Part shown: piece after piece, positions 7,640-15,999 of the stretch | Position numbering within the stretch: position 1 is the stretch's first letter | Layout of the letters: each line of letters starts with the position of its first letter | From: Rossellomorea vietnamensis | GTDB lineage: Bacteria > Bacillota > Bacilli > Bacillales > Bacillaceae_B | Direction of reading: 5' to 3' | Assembly (NCBI RefSeq): GCF_008180415.1 | Contig: NZ_VTEI01000002.1 | Location: 42,726-106,725 of the forward strand | Length of the DNA: 64,000 nt | Notes under the pieces: generated by a model | Databases searched by the model: none | What the model was told of the DNA's origin: nothing | Seen by the model: the letters and a program-made list of their open reading frames with translations, nothing else | Position numbers and translations under genes: made by a program

Positions 7640-8740
7640 TTACTCAAACTGAACAATAATACTAACAACCTCAGCCCGAGTACCAAGCCGAATAGGCGGC
7701 CCCCAAAAACCAAAACCTGATGTCACAATCGAATGCATTTGTTCCTTCTGCAGATGTCCCCAATCATTTTCATAGATCATATTAGTCAGCAGGCTCCCAG
7801 GGAAAATCTGCCCGCGATGGGTATGGCCGGACACCATGAGGTCAATGCCTTCCTGCTGTGCGATGTCGAGGTCATATGGCTGGTGATCGATTAAGATTTT
7901 AGGTTTAGTTTGGTCGACGTCATTCATTAATGCATCTAATGGCAATCTTTCATCGTCGATCCGGTCTTTACGTCCGATCAGCGTGAACTGCCCTTCGATG
8001 TCTACTGTCTCGTCATAGAGCACTGTGATGCCTCCCTGCTCCAATGACTGAATCAGTTCCTTCATGGTGCCATCGTGTCTGTCATGATTGCCAAGTGAGG
8101 CATAGACTCCGAGTGGTGCCTGGAGATCTGATAGAATTTTATCAATCTCCTGGTCAATGAATGGCTGCACATCGTCGTCGAAGAGATCGCCCGGAAGCAG
8201 AATGATGTCGGGGTTGAGTGCATTGGTTTCTTTCACAAAACGCTCTGCATGATCTTTCCCTGACAGCAGGCCAAAGTGCATGTCGGCGGCCATCACGATA
8301 TGAAGTTCGTCGAGTGTAGAAGAGCCTTTATCGATCTGTATTTCATAGTCGCGGACAACGGGGCTGAATGCATTATAGCTGCCCCATGCCATAAAGAAGA
8401 TTAGCAGCCCAAGGGTAATGAATCCCGCCCACTTCTGTGTTCCATGCCTCGGCAGCCTGGTGAGGCGCAGGAGGATGACTGTCACGTGAGCAAGTGGAAC
8501 TAGCAGCAGAAGCAAATAAAAGCAGGCCATCCAGTATGCTCCGATAATATTGATAAACGTGAGTCCAGTCATGCGGCCAACGATAAACGAGGTGGCTGCC
8601 AGCACAATGACCAGGCTGTAGAGGATCTTAAAACGTCTGGTTGAAGACTTCGGCCGCAGCCAGTGTAAACCGCGCCAGCCGATATAGTAGACAAGGCCGC
8701 CATATAGCAGCAGTGTGATTATAAAAACAAGAATGACCAT
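7640..8740 (-). CDS. Membrane-anchored metallophosphoesterase (YkoQ-like)
   Basis: A 366-residue protein with four hydrophobic segments in the first 140 residues, followed by a calcineurin-like phosphoesterase domain. The metal-binding motifs are complete: ADMHFG, PGDLFDD, GNHDRH and GHTHRGQ. This matches the B. subtilis YkoQ/YkuE group, integral membrane metallophosphoesterases thought to act on lipid or cell-envelope phosphoesters outside or at the membrane. The ribosome-binding site is weak. It is monocistronic. Confidence 0.85.
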   Translation of the reverse strand: MVILVFIITLLLYGGLVYYIGWRGLHWLRPKSSTRRFKILYSLVIVLAATSFIVGRMTGLTFINIIGAYWMACFYLLLLLVPLAHVTVILLRLTRLPRHGTQKWAGFITLGLLIFFMAWGSYNAFSPVVRDYEIQIDKGSSTLDELHIVMAADMHFGLLSGKDHAERFVKETNALNPDIILLPGDLFDDDVQPFIDQEIDKILSDLQAPLGVYASLGNHDRHDGTMKELIQSLEQGGITVLYDETVDIEGQFTLIGRKDRIDDERLPLDALMNDVDQTKPKILIDHQPYDLDIAQQEGIDLMVSGHTHRGQIFPGSLLTNMIYENDWGHLQKEQMHSIVTSGFGFWGPPIRLGTRAEVVSIIVQFE

Positions 8741-9061
8741 ATGTATTCTTCATGCCCCTTTTTAAGTGATTTCAATTCTGCAGTCTTATAAGCAATCGCA
8801 GCCTAGCCTATATCCGAAATGGTTAGCATTCAGTAAACGATGATGATTAAGACCTCACTTTTTATAGTACCGCATTCCTATCGAAATCACTAACGGGAAG
8901 AGTCGGGATTAACAGAAACGTGAAATGGGTGATTACAGTGATGCCCGTAACCTAGTGGCGGCTCTGCGAAAATGTTCAGAAGAGGTCGTTGATGGTACAG
9001 GTTACAGAAAAAATCGCTCTGAACAGCATGCTCTACGCAACAACTCCTGCAACCTGTTATT
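8741..9061. other. Intergenic, no gene supported
   Basis: No convincing coding sequence, RNA or repeat was found. The short open frames here lack ribosome-binding sites and family features; part may be the decayed 3' continuation of the adjacent replication pseudogene. Confidence 0.4.
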
Positions 9062-9936
9062 TCACCGGGCCCATACAGGCCCAATGGACGGTTTGATTCT
9101 CTTGGATCCGTTTGCCATACGGGCCTCCCCCTCTCTCTTCCACCTCTCGAGCTTGGCCAGGAAATCATTCGTTTCTTTTACCAGGTTGGCAGAAGAGGTT
9201 GGGGGCTTAGGAGTACTCCTGGAACTCCTGATTTTCCGCAGCAAAGCCTTCTCGTAGTAGGCAAACGACTTGATAGTGCTGTCCTCATTCCGCTTTCGAT
9301 AGGAGGACTGGATATCCTCCATCCAGCACACCAGCGTCTCCAACTCGATATCCTTATTTTTTCAATGGCACACTGCTCCTTAAGGGAAAGATAGAACCCT
9401 GAATTTCGCAGCTTCAAAAATTTTTCCGTGACCTTCTCGACTCTCATCTGCACATCTGGATTGGAAGGCAGGTCCTCTCGCGCGCGCACGCTCTCTTTTT
9501 CTTTCTTTTCTCTACCTTTCTTACATTCTTCTTTTAGTGGCGCATTCATTACCGGCTCGTCATTCTGTTCTTCATCCTCCGTTCTCCCGTTTTCGTGCAC
9601 AGAAAAATCATTTTCATTTTGGAGTAATGTGAACAACGTACCGATTTTGGTTTCCTCAGTAGAGATGAGACCATACTTCCTCAAACGTTCCACACTCAAT
9701 CTAATCATATTCTTCGACGGAATCTTCAAATTGCCACTCTCCACATACTGCAAATCTTCAGCCAGCCGCGAATACGAGCGTAAATATTGGCCTCTCAACA
9801 CCTTCACTTCTTCCACATACATGAATTCCTTCTGCAGTGCCCTGCAGCTCAGCAATAATAGAAGCCTCAAGGTAAACGGGCTCCCCCAAACCGGACTATC
9901 AATCATGCTTCGGTTAAATTTGATCCATCCTGTCAT
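9062..9936 (-). pseudogene. Phage/plasmid replication protein (DnaD-like), single frameshift
   Basis: The N-terminus MTGWIKFNRSMIDSPVW is typical of phage and plasmid replisome-organizer proteins and is preceded by AGGGAGGAATTACAA. The first frame runs to ...LKEQCAIEK near 9360. There a run of six A (minus strand GAAAAAATAAG) puts the conserved continuation DIELETLVCWMEDIQSSY, with KSFAYYEKALLRK after it, in the -1 frame, ending at 9062. Restoring one A, or a -1 slip, would give a protein of about 290 residues. Either a recent frameshift, a sequencing error or, less likely, recoding explains it. No other phage genes accompany it. Confidence 0.7.
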
Positions 9937-10053
9937 TTGTAATTCCTCCCTATAAGTCTTTTTACCTTTTATGTAGAGAGTTTTTAAGGAAAGAGACACC
10001 GTTTTAACAAACTATTTGTATATCAAAAAAATTTAATGTGCGAAACCCACATT

Positions 10054-10112
10054 AAAAAAAGGCCCTAATCGCCGGTACATTAATAGGTTCGTGTACCAGG
10101 ATTAGGACCTTA
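10054..10112 (-). terminator. Strong terminator of the ABC-F gene
   Basis: AAGGTCCTAATCCTGGTACA pairs with TGTACCGGCGATTAGGGCC, followed on the minus strand by TTTTTTT. It ends the ABC-F transcription unit. Confidence 0.85.
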
Positions 10113-10158
10113 TTCTCGATTCTGATTTCAGCCCTTTTTTATATGGACTGCTTCATAA

Positions 10159-11646
10159 CTACGCTTTTTCCACATTTACTCTTTTTGTTGCAATTGTCTT
10201 TTGGAAAGTATCGTCATGTTCTACAAAAATCATGGTGGGATTGAATGTTTGGATAAGCTCTTCGATTTGCATGCGAGAGTAAACATCAATAAAATTTAAT
10301 GGTTCATCCCAAATATACAGATGCGCCTTTTCACACAAACTCTTGGCAATAAGCAGCTTTTTCTTCTGTCCACCTGAATAAAAGGAGATATCTTTTTCAA
10401 ACTGTATCCGATCGAAATCCATTTTTCTCAATATCGACTTAAATAGAGTCTCATTAATCTGATGTTCCTCGATAAAATCAGCCAGAGATCCCTTTAAATG
10501 GGAGGTATCTTGCTGAACATAAGAAATGATGAGATTAGATCCCTTATTCATAACACCTGTATGCTGAATTGGACGTCCTAAGATTGATTTTAAGATACTG
10601 CTCTTTCCGCTGCCATTCTTTCCTTCCAAGACAATTCTATCTCCTTGTTCAATAGAGAAGCTGACAGGTTTGTTCACCAATTGACCATCATACACTACAG
10701 ACATATCTGCAATTTGAATGATTTCCTTGGATTTATATTTTAAGGGTTCTATCTGCAGGGCTTCTGTTTTTTCAACATTTTTTAATAGGTTCGATTTTTC
10801 TTCAATTGCTTTTTGCTGCCGGGCCTCCAGGTTCTTTGAGCGTTTCATCATTTTCGATGCTTTATGCCCTACAAAACCTTTATCCAATTTTGAACCTGAA
10901 TTCGTTGTTCCATTCTTAGTAGCTTCGACTTGATTAGACCAGCTTGCTGAACGTCTTGAAGATTGTTTCAGCCTTCCAATATCTTTCTCCAAGCGTTCAT
11001 TTGCTGCTTCTTCATGTTCCTGCTGGCGGTCAAAGTTCACTTTCCAAGAAGAATAATTTCCACTTTGAACTTCAATATTCTCTCTGTTTATAGACAAAAT
11101 ATGATCTACGCAGCCATCTAAAAAGTTTCGATCATGAGAAATTAAAATGAATCCCTTCTTCTTTTTCAAGTAACTAGAGACCACTTTCCGTCCTTCAGTA
11201 TCTAAATGGTTAGTGGGTTCATCAATTAACAAAAATTGTCCCTCGTTTAAAAATAGAGCAGCAAGCAGGACTTTTGTTTGTTCACCGTTTGACAGCGTTT
11301 CAAAGGGGCGGTACATTGCTTCGGCATCGACATCCAAATAAGCAATTTCCCGAAGGAACTCCCAATCTTCTGCCTGCGGGCATATTTCTTCTAAAATTTC
11401 ATGAGTATCCTTACTTTTATCTCTTATTGGAAAAGGAAAATAGTTATAATCGACAGAAGATATAATTTTTCCACTGTAATCAAATTTCCCTAGCAGCAAA
11501 TTAAAGAAGGTTGTTTTCCCTCGTCCATTTCTGCCTATAAAACCCAACTTCCAATCTGTATCGATCCCAAAGTTTACATTTTCAAAAATGGGATCAAAAC
11601 TACTCGGATAAGAGAAAGTTAAATTTTGAACTTGTATCATTGACAT
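10159..11646 (-). CDS. ABC-F ribosome-protection ATPase, Lsa-type
   Basis: A 495-residue protein with two ABC ATPase domains and no membrane segments. Walker A motifs are GRNGRGKTTF (near residue 38) and GKNGSGKSS (near residue 341); signatures are LSNGEQTK and YSGGQKKK. A charged interdomain linker of about 80 residues carries the antibiotic-responsive tip. The overall wording (WKLGFIGRNGRGKTT, DEPTNHLDTEGRKVV, LYIWDEPLNFIDVYSRMQ) fits the Lsa group, which displaces lincosamides, pleuromutilins and streptogramin A from the 50S subunit. The ATG at 11646 has GGAGGAATTTAT upstream. A leader peptide, a hairpin next to the ribosome-binding site and an upstream attenuator suggest drug-inducible expression. 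Confidence 0.88.
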   Translation of the reverse strand: MSMIQVQNLTFSYPSSFDPIFENVNFGIDTDWKLGFIGRNGRGKTTFFNLLLGKFDYSGKIISSVDYNYFPFPIRDKSKDTHEILEEICPQAEDWEFLREIAYLDVDAEAMYRPFETLSNGEQTKVLLAALFLNEGQFLLIDEPTNHLDTEGRKVVSSYLKKKKGFILISHDRNFLDGCVDHILSINRENIEVQSGNYSSWKVNFDRQQEHEEAANERLEKDIGRLKQSSRRSASWSNQVEATKNGTTNSGSKLDKGFVGHKASKMMKRSKNLEARQQKAIEEKSNLLKNVEKTEALQIEPLKYKSKEIIQIADMSVVYDGQLVNKPVSFSIEQGDRIVLEGKNGSGKSSILKSILGRPIQHTGVMNKGSNLIISYVQQDTSHLKGSLADFIEEHQINETLFKSILRKMDFDRIQFEKDISFYSGGQKKKLLIAKSLCEKAHLYIWDEPLNFIDVYSRMQIEELIQTFNPTMIFVEHDDTFQKTIATKRVNVEKA

Positions 11647-11653
11647 ATAAATT

Positions 11654-11690
11654 CCTCCTTTGTATTTTACGCTTATCTACAAATACAAAG
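11654..11690 (-). promoter_or_regulatory. Hairpin sequestering the ABC-F ribosome-binding site
   Basis: AAATACAAAG (11681-11690, plus strand) is a perfect 10-bp inverted match of CTTTGTATTT (11658-11667), and the second arm runs into the GGAGG at 11654-11658. In RNA this would mask the ribosome-binding site. An alternative pairing exists upstream: AGTCGATATACTCCATC within the leader ORF against GATGGATATACCGACT (11690-11705 region). This allows a switch when a ribosome stalls on the leader peptide. Confidence 0.6.
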
Positions 11691-11708
11691 TCGGTATATC
11701 CATCTCGA

Positions 11709-11789
11709 CTACTTCACTCCGTACAAGCCTGATGGAGTATATCGACTTATACGGAGTAATACATGTGTAACATCCAATTCTAAAGACAT
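11709..11789 (-). CDS. Leader peptide of the ABC-F gene (26 aa)
   Basis: A 26-codon ORF, MSLELDVTHVLLRISR followed by YTPSGLYGVK, has its own AAAGGAGAGATAAT site and ends 62 bases before the ABC-F start. The mRNA it covers contains one arm of the alternative stem that competes with the ribosome-binding-site hairpin. This is the architecture of translational-attenuation leaders (erm, cat and ABC-F genes). No separate function of the peptide is expected. Confidence 0.65.
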   Translation of the reverse strand: MSLELDVTHVLLRISRYTPSGLYGVK

Positions 11790-11836
11790 ATTATCTCTCC
11801 TTTTCATTAGAATATAGCTCATGAATGAATATTCTT

Positions 11837-11875
11837 TTAAAAAAAATAAAAATCCTTTCCATCTTCGGAAGGATT
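11837..11875 (-). terminator. Transcription attenuator upstream of the ABC-F leader
   Basis: AATCCTTCCGAAGATGGAAAGGATT followed by TTTATTTTTTTT on the minus strand is a textbook intrinsic terminator. It lies about 190 bases upstream of the ABC-F start and before the leader peptide, with no other gene to terminate from upstream on this strand. It is best read as an attenuator like those upstream of Bacillus vmlR and other ABC-F genes. Promoter elements upstream could not be fixed with certainty. Confidence 0.65.
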
Positions 11876-11951
11876 GATAATTAACTTTATATACATAAGC
11901 CTCGAATATACCATATGATTTGGCACATAAAGTGTAACTGACTACAAACAA

Positions 11952-12308
11952 TAATCAGCCTAATCCTATACCTTAAAAAAAGTATTTAATTTCATAAGGT
12001 AACTGAATAAAGAATCAATATTTGTAAGTTCAGTCCTTTCCATTTCTTAAAATATGTTCTACAGCCTTTTTCATAACAAAAATTATACATCAAGGATAAC
12101 ACAATTGTCCGCCCTTCGCTATCCACGTTGCTATGGTGACTTCTTCCTTGGTTTCTAAACTTAAGGAGTTATTGCACGGTAAGAGTTTTCTGCATACAAA
12201 GGTAAAACTATTTAGTGGTAAATAGTCTGTCATTCTGCGGTACACTTTTTGTCTTTAGGTGGTATATGTCCAATCATGATTATCCTCTATAAGTCTGAAT
12301 CTACGCAT
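11952..12308. other. Intergenic; probable upstream region of the ABC-F unit and decayed DNA
   Basis: This should contain the ABC-F promoter (minus strand), but no unambiguous -35/-10 pair was identified. The rest holds only short open frames without ribosome-binding sites and looks degraded. Confidence 0.35.
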
Positions 12309-12493
12309 CTAGTCGATGGTATAAGGAGCTATTATAGTATTAAAACGAAACTTACCTTGCGGATTACTCTCTTCATCTATTAGCCAAATTAAATAATCTA
12401 TCCTGCTATTGAGTTCATTTGTTTTTCCGATAAATGATAAATCATCTTAATTTTTCCCATTCCACACTTATAGCAAATAGTAGACTGCTTCAT
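12309..12493 (-). pseudogene. Small zinc-knuckle gene with a frameshift
   Basis: From ATG at 12493 (preceded by GGTAGGTGCTT) the frame reads MKQSTICYKCGMGK, with a CxxC pair. A second frame then continues DDLSFIGKTNELNSRIDY, then LIWLIDEESNPQGKFRF, to a TAG at 12309. Joining the two at the A-rich run near 12450 gives a protein of about 60 residues with coherent composition. It is unassigned to any family and is probably inactivated. Confidence 0.35.
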
Positions 12494-12658
12494 AAGCACC
12501 TACCATACCGTTTCAAAATAAATTAACCTAATTATTCTTTAATCAGAATTCACTTGATACACATTTAAGTAACTGTATGTTCTGAGCAATAAAGAACTTT
12601 AAGCATACTTCTTTCATATTTGACAATACTAAAGTCACTCTTAACTTTAGGTGATAGA

Positions 12659-13123
12659 ATGATCCTTTCTGTGTTTATGTTTATATTGATTTTCTTGTTA
12701 ATTGTTTTTTGCAACTATAAAAAGAGACTTCACCTTTTTGAGATACTTTTCATATGGATGACAGTCTGGTTAGTTACACATTCAGTATCATCTATCCTTA
12801 TAGTCAATTTAAAATTATTAAGCTTATCAGAAAATCAAAGTGATTTTTGGACTCATTTTTTAAAAAGGTTTTTGCTATATCCATTAATTATTATTTTCTT
12901 TTTCGATTTTTACCTTAAAATTAGAGATCGCGTTGGGAAAATCGCTCTTTTAATTTTTAATATCTGCTTTATGTCTTCATTAGAATTTTTATTTATTTTT
13001 TTAGGTGTATTGAAAAATGAAAAGTTTTATGTTCACCATTCATTAGTCGAATGGACAGTTACAGTTGTTCTAACCTATATACTTTGGATCTGGTACAGAA
13101 ATCAACGTCTAATGAGGTCATGA
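12659..13123 (+). CDS. Integral membrane protein, CBO0543-like
   Basis: A 154-residue very hydrophobic protein with about five membrane segments, starting MILSVFMFILIFLLIVF. The start at 12659 is preferred because TTAGGTGATAGA precedes it; an earlier in-frame ATG at 12620 lacks a site. It ends one base before the next gene and shares its layout, so the two probably form an operon. Both resemble the CBO0543 family of small Firmicutes membrane proteins of unknown function. The codon use is strongly AT-biased. Confidence 0.65.
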   Translation: MILSVFMFILIFLLIVFCNYKKRLHLFEILFIWMTVWLVTHSVSSILIVNLKLLSLSENQSDFWTHFLKRFLLYPLIIIFFFDFYLKIRDRVGKIALLIFNICFMSSLEFLFIFLGVLKNEKFYVHHSLVEWTVTVVLTYILWIWYRNQRLMRS

Positions 13124-13124
13124 T

Positions 13125-13646
13125 ATGTTTTTATACCTTCCTGAAAAGTTTGATATTAATGAATGGACTATTATTGCTTTAGTCATTTTTAATATAAGTA
13201 TTTTTTTCTTTATGCATAAAAGAATCCCAAAGGAAATAACCCCTTTAATTGTATTGCTTAGCATTTCATTTCCTAAAATTATGGACCATTCAATGGGAGT
13301 TATGCCGTTTGATCTTTATGACTTAACAGACACTAATAAATATGAGTTGTTTGATTTAATTTTATATGGGGCCTATCCAGCCTTTGGCTACTTATTTGTT
13401 TATTTCTTGGACTATTTCAAATTAAAAGGGAAGAAGCTAGTCTTCTACTTTTTATCATGGACATTCATTTCAGTTGCTTTTGAACTATTACTAGTTAAGT
13501 TACATGTGTTTCTTTACACTGGCTGGAAAATAGTTTATTCATTACCTGTTTATATGATTGTTCTTTCCCTAACATTTTTGTTTTATAAGTTCCTTATCTA
13601 CTACAAAAACTACAAGAACAACAAGCAAATTAATGAGGGTGAGTAA
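13125..13646 (+). CDS. CBO0543 family membrane protein
   Basis: A 173-residue protein with about five transmembrane segments, beginning MFLYLPEKFDINEWTII. The DHSMGVMPFDLYDLTDTNKYE loop and the LDYFKLKGKKLVFY segment are characteristic of the CBO0543 family (widespread in Bacillus and Clostridium, function unknown). The start overlaps the tail region of the upstream gene (TGATATG), with GAGGTCATGAT as ribosome-binding site. Probably made together with its upstream neighbour, perhaps as a hetero-oligomer. Confidence 0.7.
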   Translation: MFLYLPEKFDINEWTIIALVIFNISIFFFMHKRIPKEITPLIVLLSISFPKIMDHSMGVMPFDLYDLTDTNKYELFDLILYGAYPAFGYLFVYFLDYFKLKGKKLVFYFLSWTFISVAFELLLVKLHVFLYTGWKIVYSLPVYMIVLSLTFLFYKFLIYYKNYKNNKQINEGE

Positions 13647-14063
13647 AAAACTTAGCCTGATTCTTTTCTAAAAATTAATTGAGTCTCCTATGTGTACAAG
13701 ATTATCTCCAGGTGTACTGCTTGATTAGGTATAACTTTAAGCTTTTATAGAAAAGTTTCATACAGCGGGTACTAGCGGTAACCAGCAGACTCCAGCATAA
13801 AATAGAGACAGTCAGATGTCCCTTCTTAGAAATTACATTTAAATATTGGACATTAGGTTCTGTTTTCAGCCCTCTTCTATCGAGAATCTAAAAAGCACCT
13901 TTTTGACTGTCTAATAATCAATAGACCTAGTTATTGTGTAATAACATCACAAGTTGGCACAACTTGATACGTCGTGTTTTTCGGTTTTGCTTTTCATTAA
14001 GAAGCTATTTAGCCAAGAACCACTCTAGAAGAGAGAATGATGACCCACAAATAATGCAATAAA
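13647..14063. other. Intergenic, nothing recognised
   Basis: Open frames are all short and interrupted. A faint coding-like stretch on the minus strand near 13960-14020 could be transposase debris but could not be assigned. Confidence 0.3.
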
Positions 14064-14094
14064 AAAAGCCACTGGATGAGAGTAGCTTTTTGAA
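14064..14094. terminator. Possible intrinsic terminator
   Basis: AAAAAAAGCCACT...AGAGTAGCTTTTT forms an imperfect stem with a T-run in both orientations. No gene ends immediately beside it. Confidence 0.4.
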
Positions 14095-14203
14095 TAGTTA
14101 AGCGCGATTTAGTTCAGGAGAGCGTTGATCAAAAGAGAATAGTCCTATATGTTAACTATAGTCTCATAGTGAATAGAATCTATTTACTTTTACAAATTTC
14201 CCA

Positions 14204-14233
14204 CCAACAAAAAAAGACCCACTCGGTTAGGAG
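14204..14233 (-). terminator. Terminator of the PIN toxin operon
   Basis: On the minus strand GACTCCTAACCGAGTGGGTC is followed by TTTTTTT right after the PIN gene stop. The stem is short and imperfect. Confidence 0.45.
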
Positions 14234-14239
14234 TCAGTT

Positions 14240-14797
14240 TCAATAAGATTGGTGTTTAGATGAAGTAAAATAAACTCTCGGAACCCCTCTAAGCTTACTC
14301 CTTATCTTAAACATATTATTTACTAATCTATTGTCTACAGTTAAAAAACTTAGGTTATAATGATCAGCAATAGAAGCATTAACAGCATCAGCCGACCCTA
14401 GTTCCTTAAAGACTTCAAGTTGTTTGATTACAGTATTCTTATTTCCGGAAGCTACTTGAAGAACATCATTTTTAATCAATTCTTTAACTTTGTCTACAGT
14501 TAAATCAATTAATTCGAGAGGATTAACTTCCTTTAAATCAATTTCTGGATGTTTTCTTTTATATGACTCAAAGGGTTTTCCTGCCAAGAAAGTTATTTCA
14601 TTTAATATTGTTGGGTTTATAAAAAGAAAGATTGGTTTATCGTCTTCGTTTATTACATACTGTTCAAATAAATTTTTGACTGTGTTGTGCCAAGAGTCGT
14701 ATTCGTTTGCTAATGCCAAGATTATACCAGTATCAACTAGAATTTTTTCGTTATTATTAAATCCTTGGAAGTTTAAATTAAAGTCAATTTTTCTCAT
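14240..14797 (-). CDS. PIN-domain protein (VapC-like toxin)
   Basis: A 185-residue PIN ribonuclease-fold protein. Acidic residues of the active site are visible in ILVDTGIILALANEYD (first Asp), NPTILNEITFL (Glu) and LGSADAVNASIADHYNLSFLTVD (the later Asps). PIN toxins of type II systems cleave RNA, often tRNA or rRNA. The gene start (14797) overlaps the end of a 46-codon ORF that has the features of an antitoxin. The protein is longer than classical VapC (about 130 residues), with a 25-residue N-terminal extension and an insertion. A terminator follows. Confidence 0.75.
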   Translation of the reverse strand: MRKIDFNLNFQGFNNNEKILVDTGIILALANEYDSWHNTVKNLFEQYVINEDDKPIFLFINPTILNEITFLAGKPFESYKRKHPEIDLKEVNPLELIDLTVDKVKELIKNDVLQVASGNKNTVIKQLEVFKELGSADAVNASIADHYNLSFLTVDNRLVNNMFKIRSKLRGVPRVYFTSSKHQSY

Positions 14798-14924
14798 TAT
14801 TCCAGTTATCTTTAACCTTGTTTAAATCTATTTTAGAAGAACTACTACCAATAAAATTCTTTAATAAATCTTTTCTTTTTTTATTAAGTGGCTTAATGGA
14901 ATTTTTCTCAATTACTAATTCCAT
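14784..14924 (-). CDS. Putative antitoxin of the PIN toxin (46 aa)
   Basis: A 46-residue basic protein starting MELVIEKNSIKPLNKKRKD, with LLKNFIGSSSSKIDLNKVKD after it. GGAGGGTAAAGAT precedes the ATG, and the stop lies 14 bases inside the PIN gene, so translation is coupled. Antitoxin-before-toxin order, small size and overlap support a type II toxin-antitoxin pair. It does not show a recognisable DNA-binding fold; a C-terminal toxin-binding tail would fit. Confidence 0.6.
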   Translation of the reverse strand: MELVIEKNSIKPLNKKRKDLLKNFIGSSSSKIDLNKVKDNWNNEKN

Positions 14925-15469
14925 ATCTTTACCCTCCTCATTACGCATACCATCACCTCTAACTATATGTTAACAAGATTAGCATGCGTGTAGTTACCAT
15001 AATTATACCAAAAATTTCTACACCACTTCAAGATAATGAGGTAAATATTGTAACTATTTAGCATATACTAACTTCTTTTTTCCTCTACCCGACATGAAAA
15101 GATGAAAACTAACTAATTATTATTATAAAATGAAAATTATGTAGAATTTTTTAATTAATGACCTCATTCAAGTGTTAGCCGAAAGAGTCAGCTAACCAAT
15201 TCATCGATAACTCTCAAGGTTTTTGAAGAATGTTCCAAGCTTATCATACTTCGAATTGTAAGGTTAACTCCAATTAATCTCATATAACTTTAGCTCACTG
15301 ATTTAGCTTGTCTCTAAGGCAGCATCAAGTGTTCTTGAAAAAATCACTCAACTAACAGGTCCTTATCTTCAATAAGGATTATAAACAGTGACCCCAATCT
15401 AACTGTGTCCCTGTTTTATGGCCATTTATCAACAATTCTAATTAACATTGCTGAATAGAATGGCCCAAT
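14925..15469. other. Intergenic, nothing recognised
   Basis: Contains the promoter region of the PIN operon (14930-15010) but no further coding sequence, RNA or repeat that I can support. Confidence 0.35.
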
Positions 15470-15835
15470 TTAGTTCAAGAGTGCATTGACTTGTTTGATT
15501 GTGTAGTCATTTAGACTATAAATGGTATGTGTATCTTCAGCGTTCATGATCGTTCCAGATTTTTCACTAATCCAAAGGAAATACGTCTCCTTCCCATGTA
15601 CGATTTTGAATTGAGGGTCTGCCATATCAACAATTCCAGGTTGCTTTTTGGCTTTACTAATCGCTTCTGTAATCATTTCAATGGTGTCAGGTTCCTCGAT
15701 AACAAGCTTTCCTGAACCTTTCTCCATTTTATAGATCGTTATCTTTTCTAGTCTTTCGAGTTCAGCTTGTGGCTGGCAGCCAATTAATACGATTGATATA
15801 AGAACGAAAGATAAGAGAAAGCTAATTTTTTTCAT
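15470..15835 (-). CDS. Lipoprotein, YhfM-like
   Basis: A 121-residue secreted lipoprotein. MKKISFLLSFVLISIVLIGC is a type II signal peptide with lipobox LIGC (Cys at residue 20). The mature part contains the pattern FKIVHGKETYFLWIS and TIYSLNDYTIKQVNALL, close to the B. subtilis YhfM type of small Bacillus lipoproteins of unknown function. The start at 15835 is set by TGAGGTTTCTATTT and by the signal peptide; longer in-frame extensions run over a neighbouring terminator. Confidence 0.75.
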   Translation of the reverse strand: MKKISFLLSFVLISIVLIGCQPQAELERLEKITIYKMEKGSGKLVIEEPDTIEMITEAISKAKKQPGIVDMADPQFKIVHGKETYFLWISEKSGTIMNAEDTHTIYSLNDYTIKQVNALLN

Positions 15836-15933
15836 AAATAGAAACCTCACTTCACTCTCTTTATACTTTAGACGAAAGCATCTCTTTTTAGTTACACTTC
15901 TTTCAGCAGTATTCGTACCAATGGCTTTACACA

Positions 15934-15995
15934 AAAAAACACCTGTCATTCCTTCACCGTTGAGTTATTCAACGTTTCGGGACACTGACAGGCAC
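15934..15995 (-). terminator. Terminator of mnmH
   Basis: GTGCCTGTCA pairs with TGACAGGTGT around an inner stem (CGTTGAA...TTCAACG in plus orientation), followed by TTTTTTTG on the minus strand. It lies just past the mnmH stop. Confidence 0.7.
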
Positions 15996-15999
15996 TTTC

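Noticed and set aside
9350..9380. Programmed -1 frameshift in the replication gene
   Set aside because: The A6 run allows slippage, but no downstream pseudoknot or upstream stimulator is visible and the family is not known for recoding; a simple indel is more likely.
12090..12233. 47-codon minus-strand ORF (MTDYLPLNSFTF...)
   Set aside because: No ribosome-binding site and no family features; could be a chance frame in decayed DNA.
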